A stretch of DNA of 5,059 nucleotides, from contig JAOZSC010000233.1 in NCBI GenBank assembly GCA_029939875.1, positions 1 through 5,059 of the forward strand. Direction: 5' to 3'. The notes under the pieces were generated by a model. The model was not told the origin of the DNA and did no database searches. It saw nothing but the letters and a program-made list of their open reading frames with translations. The DNA comes from Desulfobacterales bacterium (GTDB taxonomy: Bacteria > Desulfobacterota > Desulfobacteria > Desulfobacterales > JAFDCJ01). The translations under genes were made by a program, and so were the position numbers. Shown here one piece after another: positions 1-5,059 of the stretch. Every line of letters begins with the position of its first letter. Positions within the stretch are counted from its first letter, which is position 1.

Positions 1-639
1 AAACCCGTCGACCTTGCCGGTGTAGCTCCTGCCGGTTTTGGTGCTGTCCTTTTTCAGACGGTCCAGCAGGCCTGCTTTAACAGTCGAATACCCGGGAAAG
101 GTGACATACATCTGCCTGTTTTTTACCAGGTGGTAGCGGTAGGCGCGGGTCAGGGAGATAATGTCTTTCCTGCCAAGGTTGATTTCACTGCCGTCGGGTT
201 GCCTGACGGTGGTGGGCTCCCGGAAAACTTTAAAGGCGCCCCGGCTGGTGAGATATTGTGCAATACTGAGGCGCTCGTCTTTGATGAAGTCTTTAAATTT
301 TTCGTTTACAAAGGCCGGTAACAGATCTTTGAAAACATCGATGTCATCGATGAACAGGTTGGCACCGCCTTCAACGGGCACCTGCATGTCGTTTTCCCTG
401 AACAAAATTGACAGCAGGATGAAATCGGCTTCACTGAGGTGGTTGGGTTTGAAGGTAATCGAACAGTCCGGATTTTTTTTTCTAAAGTGTTTTATGTCTT
501 CCAGGCCGATGACCCGCATGTTGAAGGTGTTGCCCCGGGCAAGCTGGTAAAGAACTAGCTCAAGGGGATTAATTTTTCGCCACTCATGCTGAATGAGTGG
601 AAACATGGATTCCATTTTTTCGTAATGCAGCTGTTTCAT
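1..639 (-). CDS. PlsB-like glycerolipid acyltransferase, partial (C-terminus beyond left edge)
   Basis: The minus-strand frame is open from an ATG at 639-637 to the window edge, giving 213 codons without a stop; the C-terminus is missing. A stop (TAG, 645-643) lies two codons upstream, so this ATG is the first possible start. Only a weak AGG precedes it, 2 bases away. Motifs resemble the PlsB/GPAT acyltransferase family, which moves a fatty acyl group to glycerol-3-phosphate or lysophosphatidate at the inner membrane. Block I is NHLSEAD, giving the catalytic HxxxxD at H67/D72. GGANLF lies at 91-96. GAFKVFRE at 134-141 matches the PlsB block II (GAFFIRR type). FPG at 181-183 and TGRSYTGK at 202-209 recall block III (EGGRSRTG). 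No signal peptide or clear membrane span is visible. It is the last visible gene of the minus-strand unit, 10 bases after the small ORF. Acyltransferase fold is fairly sure; exact substrate is not. Confidence 0.75.
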   Translation of the reverse strand, partial: MKQLHYEKMESMFPLIQHEWRKINPLELVLYQLARGNTFNMRVIGLEDIKHFRKKNPDCSITFKPNHLSEADFILLSILFRENDMQVPVEGGANLFIDDIDVFKDLLPAFVNEKFKDFIKDERLSIAQYLTSRGAFKVFREPTTVRQPDGSEINLGRKDIISLTRAYRYHLVKNRQMYVTFPGYSTVKAGLLDRLKKDSTKTGRSYTGKVDGF

Positions 640-649
640 AACCTAAGAA

Positions 650-769
650 TCAGGGTTTGGCAAAAAGTCGATTTTGTTCGCGCAGTATTATTTCCAAAAG
701 ACTTTTTGCAAGTTCATTGATAATTCGTCGCGCATGCCCATAGGCATCAAAGTAGACGTAATATTTCAT
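650..769 (-). CDS. Small 39-residue protein, unrecognised
   Basis: A short minus-strand frame starts at ATG 769-767 and ends at TGA 652-650. The start has a clear Shine-Dalgarno, GGAG at 779-776, six bases upstream, better than those of either flanking minus-strand gene. The ATG lies 11 bases after the stop of the DUF1285-like gene, and the stop lies 10 bases before the acyltransferase start, so it fills the gap exactly and is probably co-transcribed. The protein begins MKYYVYFDAYGH, rich in tyrosine and aromatic residues. It continues with a basic, leucine/isoleucine-rich stretch (about residues 14-36) that could form an amphipathic helix, and ends FAKP. It has no cysteine and no signal peptide. 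I do not recognise the family. It may be a functional small protein, or the N-terminal part of a longer protein, though the other two frames do not continue it convincingly. Confidence 0.6.
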   Translation of the reverse strand: MKYYVYFDAYGHARRIINELAKSLLEIILREQNRLFAKP

Positions 770-775
770 GCCCGT

Positions 776-779
776 CTCC
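776..779 (-). promoter_or_regulatory. Ribosome binding site of the 39-residue ORF
   Basis: The minus strand reads GGAG followed by ACGGGC and then ATG, a spacing of six bases. It sits directly after the TAA of the preceding gene (783-781). This site is the main reason to treat the small ORF as translated. Confidence 0.6.
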
Positions 780-780
780 G

Positions 781-1296
781 TTACGGGGTGTTGCCGGGCA
801 CCCCACTGCTCGAGACCTTCGGAGGCGGCACGTCACCCCGGCAGACGATCCGGTACCGCTTGTCCTGCAGGCGGATGTATAGCCGGTCGTTTTCGTCTTC
901 CAGCAGCGGTGCTATTTTAAGCAGCCCCTGTTCGGCGAATTTGATGGTTTCATCTCCGATTTGCATGTACAGGCTGTCATTTTGGACAAAAAGATTTTCC
1001 GGGTCCAGGCGAATTTTTTCCCCGGTGTTCAAAACCAGGGTGATTTTATCGCCGTTGTGGACATCGAAAACAAACAGGGCCTGATCTTCATAAGGGAAAT
1101 AAACTTTTTCGGTGTGATTCTCATCACCCTGGTACAGGTAGTATCCATTTCGGTCCCGCTGAATGCAGGAATGGAAATAGTCGATGATTTTTTTGTGCTG
1201 GAACTTTCCGTGTTTATTGTGCCAGCAACCGTTTTTGTCGAGCCAGAAGACGGCGTTTTCTTTAGGGACGACAATTTCTTTGGTCTTTGCTTCCAT
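781..1296 (-). CDS. DUF1285-like protein of unknown function
   Basis: The frame encodes 171 residues from ATG 1296-1294 to TAA 783-781. A TTG at 1344 is an in-frame alternative adding 16 residues, but those (SGIPEPSSST region) look non-conserved and neither start has a good Shine-Dalgarno. The protein looks soluble, all-beta in character, with no signal peptide or membrane span. Near the N-terminus are FWLDKNGCWHNKHG and then KKIIDYFHSCIQRDRNGYY. This resembles the DUF1285 pattern of a short strand with an aromatic-Gly-x-Trp element, a helix, then an Arg-Asp-x-x-Gly-x-Tyr turn. Next come VYFPYEDQALFVFDV and a C-terminal segment DRLYIRLQDKRYRI, in the order seen in that family. The function of DUF1285 is not known to me. 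It lies 83 bases downstream of the GTPase and 11 bases before the small ORF in the same unit. Confidence in the coding call is high; the family name is from memory of motifs. Confidence 0.7.
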   Translation of the reverse strand: MEAKTKEIVVPKENAVFWLDKNGCWHNKHGKFQHKKIIDYFHSCIQRDRNGYYLYQGDENHTEKVYFPYEDQALFVFDVHNGDKITLVLNTGEKIRLDPENLFVQNDSLYMQIGDETIKFAEQGLLKIAPLLEDENDRLYIRLQDKRYRIVCRGDVPPPKVSSSGVPGNTP

Positions 1297-1379
1297 AAGG
1301 TGAAATTTAGTTGAAGAAGAGGGTTCTGGGATTCCAGAGGTCAAGGGCCCAAGGGTTTTTATCCACCTTTGTTAACATT

Positions 1380-2900
1380 TCAAATGTCCTGCGGCTTGTC
1401 CGGCCAGTTGGCCGTATCCACGCGGATGCTGCCATCCGGACCATTTCCGGTATTGGAAGATTCGACTGCTTCTGCGCCGGAAGGGTTGGTGTACATGTCA
1501 TTGAGTTTTTGGATGTAAGCGTTGCTGTCATCGAGCACTCTGTCCAGGACGGTTGCGGTGCGCCGTCCCCAGCCGGCCGGCTGCGGAAGCAACAGGCTGC
1601 GCCACCAGCGGCTGTTTTTGCGAAAGGCGCGGTTGTAATTTTCGCGGCGGTTTTCATTCCGGACGTCTTTTATCAGTTTACCAGCGGTTTTTTTGGCAGC
1701 CCAGCGGCGGATGCTGATGTGCACATAGCCGGCTGTAAACAGCACTGCGGCGATGACACTGTAGCGCAGGTATGGGTGGCGCGTCAGCAGTTCCCAAAGC
1801 GGCAGCTTGAGCGACAGCCCGTGCCAGTAGCCTCCCCAGATGGTAAGGGCGAAAAATATGGTCGCCAGTACCGCCAGAATCCCGCCTTCCAGCCACAGGA
1901 CCTTGCGCCGCCAGTTTTCGATAAAACGTTGCAGCACAGGGACCACATCATTTTTTAGCATGCGTGCGGTCTGCTCCAGCATTCCGATGATCCGGTATGC
2001 CCGCTCCACGCTGACCTGTTCGATACGGTTGTTGATGGCGTCCATGTCCGCACGGCGCTTACTTTCGAAACGCTCACGCACATCTTCATTTTCAAACGGG
2101 ACAGCGTAATCCAGATTGTAAATCGCATAAGAACAGCCTGCTGTTAATCCGTATTGTGCCAATGCCCGCTGCCAGGCCGCAAACACCTCCTCCAGGTTGT
2201 CCTCTTTGGCGGTGACATCAATCTGATTGAGAATATACAAAAATTTATTGGAATCCCGGCGGTTGATGGTTGCCTTTACCAGGTGCTCCAGCGTGTCGCG
2301 CATGGAACCGGTTTCCGGGTGCCGGGCGTCAAAAAAAACCAATACCAGATCAGACAGGTCGATGATCTGATCGGTAATACGCAGGGTGGAGGTCCGCTGG
2401 GCATCAGCATCAAATCCCGGGGAGTCGATAAGGATTTTTCCGCGCAGGTTTTTGCTGGGGCACGTCTTCAACTGCAGGTAACCATCAATGTGCTCTGCTT
2501 CGGCAACTTCATTAATCGCCCGGCTGATCTTGTACAATGGAAAGCGCGGATCCGCATCAAGTGCGAGGCCGGGCAGCACCCGCTGTTTTTTTTCCCGGGA
2601 AAAACAGATAACACTGAACTTGTCATCAACGGCCTGAATGCCCACCGCCTGTAAATCGTACTGAAGAAGGCTGTTGATAAAAGATGACTTTCCCGACGAA
2701 TAGATTCCCAGAATCGAAATCAGCGGCCACCAGGGAGTGTCGGTGGCATGAGACTCTTCGCGTTCGAAAAATCCCAGCCGTCGGCTGATGCGGTCCAGTT
2801 CACGGAAGTTCTGTACCACCTCGGAAAGGATCGGATTTTCCTGTTGCAAATGTTTTTCCAGTTTTCGCAGCTGCTGGCTGGTCTTGCTTTCGTTAAACAT
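1380..2900 (-). CDS. EHD-like dynamin-family GTPase with two membrane segments
   Basis: The gene encodes 506 residues from ATG 2900-2898 to TGA 1382-1380. A GTG three codons earlier (2909) overlaps the Shine-Dalgarno GGAG (2912-2909), which sits 8 bases before the ATG, so ATG is preferred. The order is an N-terminal helical region rich in charged residues (1-55), then a GTPase domain with P-loop GIYSSGKS (65-72). This is followed by an EHD-type element VLPGLALDADPRFP (about 108-121), G3 DSPG (159-162), LVFFDARHPETG (about 187-198) and G4 NQID (225-228). A helical stalk-like region follows (about 275-330), then two hydrophobic segments (about 334-357 and 380-397) and a basic C-terminal tail ending in a Ser/Gly/Pro-rich stretch. 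The P-loop-to-G4 pattern matches eukaryotic EHD proteins and bacterial dynamin-like proteins, which hydrolyse GTP to bend, fuse or stabilise membranes. The switch I threonines are absent (AVDD instead of PTTD). It is probably an inner-membrane protein with both ends in the cytoplasm, first gene of its unit. Confidence 0.85.
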   Translation of the reverse strand: MFNESKTSQQLRKLEKHLQQENPILSEVVQNFRELDRISRRLGFFEREESHATDTPWWPLISILGIYSSGKSSFINSLLQYDLQAVGIQAVDDKFSVICFSREKKQRVLPGLALDADPRFPLYKISRAINEVAEAEHIDGYLQLKTCPSKNLRGKILIDSPGFDADAQRTSTLRITDQIIDLSDLVLVFFDARHPETGSMRDTLEHLVKATINRRDSNKFLYILNQIDVTAKEDNLEEVFAAWQRALAQYGLTAGCSYAIYNLDYAVPFENEDVRERFESKRRADMDAINNRIEQVSVERAYRIIGMLEQTARMLKNDVVPVLQRFIENWRRKVLWLEGGILAVLATIFFALTIWGGYWHGLSLKLPLWELLTRHPYLRYSVIAAVLFTAGYVHISIRRWAAKKTAGKLIKDVRNENRRENYNRAFRKNSRWWRSLLLPQPAGWGRRTATVLDRVLDDSNAYIQKLNDMYTNPSGAEAVESSNTGNGPDGSIRVDTANWPDKPQDI

Positions 2901-2908
2901 TGCTTGCA

Positions 2909-2912
2909 CTCC
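2909..2912 (-). promoter_or_regulatory. Ribosome binding site of the GTPase gene
   Basis: The minus strand reads GGAG, then eight bases, then ATG at 2900. The upstream in-frame GTG (2909-2907) shares a base with this site, which decides the start in favour of ATG. Confidence 0.6.
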
Positions 2913-2923
2913 AATCCCGGTAG

Positions 2924-2954
2924 ATCATAACATGGCCGATTCTTCACATGCCAA
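2924..2954 (-). promoter_or_regulatory. Candidate sigma70 promoter of the GTPase operon
   Basis: On the minus strand TTGGCA (2954-2949, five of six to consensus) is followed after 19 bases by TATGAT (2929-2924, five of six). The -10 is preceded by TG at the extended -10 position (TGTTATGAT), which can offset the long spacer. A start near 2917 would give a short leader of about 17 bases that contains the GGAG site. The match is by eye only. Confidence 0.45.
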
Positions 2955-3215
2955 CTGGACGGATCAAGGGTCATGAAAAATTTACCCAACCTTTCTATTT
3001 TTACAAAAATATTAATAGTTTTCAAGTCGTATTTAATAATATGTGGGGCAGAAGACGTTTTTGCTGCTGCAGGTGCCGCCGCTTCAGAGGGTACGATCCA
3101 ACTCCTGCCTGATGGCAGCGGCAATTTCCGACTACAGCTCCTTAGGGAACGGCTCCCCCAAAAAGGCGATTTTTTTGCGGGGCTTGACCGCAATGCATCG
3201 TTCACGGTTATGCCC
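2955..3215. other. Gene-free stretch with AT-rich block and short hairpins
   Basis: This gap between the divergent units holds no gene I can support. From about 2976 to 3046 it is strongly AT-rich. From 3070 to 3182 it is richer in G+C and can fold. CTGCC/GGCAG pair around a TGAT loop (3105-3118), inside a wider TGCCGC/GCGGCA pairing (starting near 3074, ending near 3122). GGGA/TCCC follow at about 3145-3157, and CCCC-AAAAA pairs with TTTTT-GC-GGGG at 3156-3182. A plus-strand frame beginning at 2973 runs through it into the rubrerythrin gene, but its end is a frame-shadow of that gene. A minus-strand frame (3188-3084) reads like protein but has stops at 3134-3132 and 3086-3084. It may be an intergenic repeat, structured RNA or gene remnant. 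Confidence 0.4.
3156..3182. repeat. Imperfect inverted repeat (hairpin)
   Basis: CCCC followed by AAAAA (3156-3164) can pair with TTTTT, a GC bulge and GGGG (3172-3182), leaving a loop of about seven bases. The symmetry reads on both strands. It lacks the G+C-rich stem followed by a T-run that would make it a convincing intrinsic terminator, so I list it only as an inverted repeat. Confidence 0.4.
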
Positions 3216-3245
3216 TTGACTTTCGTCTTTCATGTACGTTATTTT
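3216..3245 (+). promoter_or_regulatory. Candidate sigma70 promoter of the rubrerythrin gene
   Basis: TTGACT (3216-3221, five of six to the -35 consensus) is followed after 18 bases by TATTTT (3240-3245, four of six to the -10). Transcription would start near 3252, leaving a leader of about 30 bases that ends in the strong Shine-Dalgarno. I see no recognisable Fur, PerR or OxyR operator over it. Confidence 0.45.
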
Positions 3246-3270
3246 ATGAATGACATTTATCGTAGGAAAA

Positions 3271-3275
3271 GGAGG
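3271..3275 (+). promoter_or_regulatory. Strong ribosome binding site before a TTG start
   Basis: GGAGG, preceded by AAAA, stands five bases before TTG at 3281. The first in-frame ATG is nine codons later (3308) with no comparable site, so this motif decides the TTG start. Confidence 0.75.
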
Positions 3276-3280
3276 CTGCT

Positions 3281-3766
3281 TTGTTTTCACCTAAAGAAAT
3301 TCTGGACATGGCGATCAAACTGGAAAAAAACGGCGAAACAGTTTACCGCCAGGCCATTGCAAAGGCATCCAGCCCGCAGATTGCCTCGTTGCTGGGGTGG
3401 ATGGCAGATGAGGAGGCAAAACATGCCAACTGGTTTGGCGAGTTGAAAAACCGACTTGGGGAAAAAAATACTGAATCGTTTATGGATGAAATGAGTCGCG
3501 AACTGTTCGACGATCTGCTGGGGGAAAAAAATTTTTCACTCCAGGACGTTGATTTTTCTTCCGCCGAGCAGGTCCATGAAATGATTGCCGTATTTATTGA
3601 ATTCGAAAAAGATACCGTAATTTTTTACCAGGTGCTGGAACCCTTTATCAGTGAAAAAGCCACCCTGAAAGTGTTGCAACAGATCATTGACGAAGAAAAT
3701 CGGCACATCGAACACCTGCAGCAGTTTTTACAAAACAAAAACGCTTCGAGCCCTCTTGCTGATTAG
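3281..3766 (+). CDS. Rubrerythrin-type di-iron (ferritin-like) protein without rubredoxin domain
   Basis: The gene encodes 161 residues from TTG 3281 to TAG 3764-3766. The TTG is chosen because a near-perfect GGAGG stands five bases before it, and because the first helix begins at residues 4-10. The whole protein is one four-helix ferritin-like domain. The likely di-iron ligands are E15 (E-x6-Y, Tyr22) in helix 1, E45 and H48 (DEEAKH) in helix 2, E109 (E-x6-Y, Tyr116) in helix 3, and E139 and H142 (DEENRH) in helix 4. There is no cysteine at all, hence no C-terminal rubredoxin iron site. It belongs to the short rubrerythrin/COG1633-like group and would need an external electron donor. The family typically reduces hydrogen peroxide or handles iron in the cytoplasm of anaerobes. 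It has its own promoter and lies 182 bases before msrAB, which also deals with oxidative damage. Confidence 0.85.
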   Translation: MFSPKEILDMAIKLEKNGETVYRQAIAKASSPQIASLLGWMADEEAKHANWFGELKNRLGEKNTESFMDEMSRELFDDLLGEKNFSLQDVDFSSAEQVHEMIAVFIEFEKDTVIFYQVLEPFISEKATLKVLQQIIDEENRHIEHLQQFLQNKNASSPLAD

Positions 3767-3853
3767 GCGGTTGCATCGTGTCGGCCGGCTTTTCCCTTGC
3801 GGTCAACCATACATCCCCTGCAGCCTTCCATCCATACAATCCGGCAGTGCCCA

Positions 3854-3883
3854 TTGAAATTTTGCAGAGCGGTCTAATATTAT
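3854..3883 (+). promoter_or_regulatory. Candidate sigma70 promoter of msrAB
   Basis: TTGAAA (3854-3859, five of six) is followed after 18 bases by TATTAT (3878-3883, five of six). A start near 3890 gives a leader of about 59 bases before the ATG at 3949. With no clear terminator after the rubrerythrin gene, some read-through from it is also possible. Confidence 0.5.
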
Positions 3884-3936
3884 AGGAATACAGGTTATTT
3901 TTACGCGAGTTCTGAATGGGTGAGACCCGACAAAAT

Positions 3937-3941
3937 GGAGG
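3937..3941 (+). promoter_or_regulatory. Ribosome binding site of msrAB
   Basis: GGAGG stands seven bases before ATG 3949. An in-frame ATG at 3916 has no such site and would put polar residues in front of the signal sequence, so 3949 is the start. Confidence 0.75.
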
Positions 3942-3948
3942 AAACGCC

Positions 3949-5058
3949 ATGAGACCTCTTTTATTCGCAGCTGCGATGATACTGGGCGGTGTTTTCATGA
4001 CCGCATTTCAATCTACAGGCATAGAGCCACAGGAAAAGAGTATTGCCATGAATGAGAACAACAGCAACGTGCACCGGGCCACTTTCGCCGGCGGGTGTTT
4101 CTGGTGTGTGGAGTCGGACTTTGAAAAAATAGATGGGGTTGTTGCCGCTATTTCCGGCTATACCGGCGGTCAGACGGAAGATCCCACTTATGGGCAGGTG
4201 TCTGCGGGCAATACCGGCCATACGGAAGCGGTTCAGGTCCTTTATGATCCTGCCAAAATAACCTACCGGCAACTGCTGGATGCCTTCTGGCGGCACGTGG
4301 ATCCAACCGATGCCGGCGGTCAGTTTGTCGATCGGGGCAGCCAGTATCGCAGTGCCATTTTTTATCATGATGAGGAACAGAAACGCCTGGCCCGGGAATC
4401 CAAAGAAAAACTGCAGCAATCCGGTCGTTTCAGTCAACCGATTGTGACGCCGATCGTCAGGTTTGAAAAATTTTATCCGGCCGAAGACTATCACCAGGAC
4501 TATTATAAAAAAAATGTCCTGCGGTACAAATTTTACCGCTCACACTCCGGCAGGGATCAATTCTTAAGAAAAACATGGCACGACACACAACAAACGGCGC
4601 ATACCGCCCCAGCTGCCGGCAGGTATTCAAAACCGGATGAAAAAAAGCTGAAACAGAGGCTGACCTCCCTGCAGTACCGGGTCACACGCCAGGATGCCAC
4701 CGAGCCGCCGTTTAACAATGAATACTGGGACAACAAAAAAGAAGGGATTTACGTGGACATCGCCTCCGGCGAACCCCTTTTTAGTTCCCGCGACAAGTTT
4801 GATTCCCACACGGGATGGCCCAGTTTTACCAGGCCGCTGGAGCCCGTCAATGTCGTTGAAATCGGAGATCGCAGCCTTTTTATGACCCGCACCGAGGTTC
4901 GCAGCAAGCATGCTGATTCGCATCTCGGTCATGTTTTTGAAGACGGTCCCGCCCCCACCGGGCGCAGGTACTGTATCAATTCGGCATCGCTGCGGTTTAT
5001 TCCCCGCGAGGATTTGGAGCGACAGGGGTTCGGGAAATATTCAAGTTTGTTTGAATGA
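3949..5058 (+). CDS. msrAB: Exported bifunctional peptide methionine sulfoxide reductase MsrA-MsrB
   Basis: The gene encodes 369 residues, ATG 3949 to TGA 5056-5058. The N-terminus ([19 protein letters not shown]) is a signal peptide or membrane anchor without a lipobox cysteine, so the enzyme probably acts in the periplasm or at the outer face of the inner membrane. The MsrA domain (about 42-205) reduces methionine-S-sulfoxide. It has GGCFWC at 48-53 with catalytic C50, GYTGG at 70-74, QYRSAIFYH at about 132-140 and EDYHQDYY at 179-186. A linker of about 25 residues follows. The MsrB domain (about 236-357) reduces the R form, with GEPLFSS, GWPSF at 289-293, [12 protein letters not shown] at about 323-334 and [11 protein letters not shown] with catalytic C342. 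The MsrB zinc cysteine pairs are absent, as in PilB-type MsrB. The usual resolving position before GWPSF is Thr (SHTGW). The whole protein has only three cysteines (50, 53, 342). No thioredoxin domain is fused, unlike neisserial PilB. It has its own promoter. Confidence 0.95.
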   Translation: MRPLLFAAAMILGGVFMTAFQSTGIEPQEKSIAMNENNSNVHRATFAGGCFWCVESDFEKIDGVVAAISGYTGGQTEDPTYGQVSAGNTGHTEAVQVLYDPAKITYRQLLDAFWRHVDPTDAGGQFVDRGSQYRSAIFYHDEEQKRLARESKEKLQQSGRFSQPIVTPIVRFEKFYPAEDYHQDYYKKNVLRYKFYRSHSGRDQFLRKTWHDTQQTAHTAPAAGRYSKPDEKKLKQRLTSLQYRVTRQDATEPPFNNEYWDNKKEGIYVDIASGEPLFSSRDKFDSHTGWPSFTRPLEPVNVVEIGDRSLFMTRTEVRSKHADSHLGHVFEDGPAPTGRRYCINSASLRFIPREDLERQGFGKYSSLFE

Positions 5059-5059
5059 G

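Noticed and set aside
1324..1338. TCTGG/CCAGA hairpin between the GTPase and the DUF1285-like gene
   Set aside because: A five-pair stem with no T-run is too weak for a terminator or attenuator call.
1311..1958. Plus-strand ORF of 215 codons opposite the GTPase
   Set aside because: It is antisense to the GTPase C-terminus, shows no family motif, and the GTPase frame has clear motifs and a ribosome binding site.
2998..3025. Second minus-strand promoter (TTGAAA, 16 bases, TAAAAA) for the GTPase unit
   Set aside because: It is a weak match inside an AT-rich block where such matches are common; the extended -10 candidate at 2924-2954 is better placed.
2720..3205. Minus-strand ORF of 161 codons across the GTPase start
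   Set aside because: Its C-terminal part is the GTPase gene read in another frame; the upstream part is Ser/Pro/Ala-rich with no motif or start signal.
2973..3446. Plus-strand ORF of 157 codons with a hydrophobic N-terminus
   Set aside because: Its second half overlaps the rubrerythrin gene in another frame and becomes Trp/Arg-rich, typical of a shadow. There is no Shine-Dalgarno before its start and the N-terminal hydrophobicity reflects the AT-rich block.
3767..3800. GGCCGGC with a following T-run after the rubrerythrin stop, considered as a terminator
   Set aside because: The palindrome has no room for a loop and the T-run is only four bases, so it does not form a proper intrinsic terminator.
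3807..3838. Direct repeat CCATACA (3807-3813 and 3832-3838) upstream of the msrAB -35
   Set aside because: A seven-base repeat in a pyrimidine-rich stretch is easily due to chance; without related sequences I cannot call it an operator.
3961..4494. Minus-strand ORF of 177 codons opposite msrAB
   Set aside because: It lies entirely antisense to the unmistakable MsrA domain and has no recognisable motif.

Overview
This 5,059-base window reads as ordinary bacterial chromosome, with compact genes, ATG/TTG starts, Shine-Dalgarno sites and sigma70-like promoters. The gene types (a PlsB-like acyltransferase, a DUF1285-like protein, an EHD/dynamin-type GTPase, a rubrerythrin and a fused MsrA-MsrB) would fit an anaerobic or microaerophilic proteobacterium. 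Desulfobacterota (former Deltaproteobacteria) is my best guess, but no marker gene here proves it. I see no rRNA, tRNA, CRISPR array, insertion sequence or attachment site.

Left part, minus strand (about 2954 down to 1): one apparent four-gene transcription unit. Read 5' to 3' it has a candidate extended -10 promoter at 2924-2954, then an EHD-like dynamin-family GTPase with two membrane segments (2900-1380). Next come a DUF1285-like soluble protein (1296-781), a 39-residue small protein with a good ribosome binding site (769-650), and the first 213 codons of a PlsB-like glycerolipid acyltransferase that runs off the left edge (639-1). The last three genes are separated by only about 10 bases each. 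A membrane-embedded dynamin-like GTPase in one unit with a phospholipid-synthesis-type acyltransferase suggests a membrane remodelling or lipid-supply function; this is inference.

Middle (about 2955-3215): a gene-free stretch between the divergent units. It has an AT-rich block, several short hairpins, and a minus-strand frame that looks coding but carries two stops. It may be an intergenic repeat, a structured RNA or a gene remnant.

Right part, plus strand: two oxidative-stress genes, each with its own candidate promoter. The first is a rubrerythrin-type di-iron protein that starts with TTG behind a perfect Shine-Dalgarno (3281-3766). The second is an exported or membrane-anchored MsrA-MsrB fusion (3949-5058) with only three cysteines. 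They likely work in parallel, peroxide reduction by the rubrerythrin in the cytoplasm and repair of oxidised methionines in envelope proteins by MsrAB.

The most notable items are the small ORF at 650-769, the GTPase without the usual switch I threonines, its linkage to the acyltransferase, the low-cysteine MsrAB, and the structured gap at 2955-3215.
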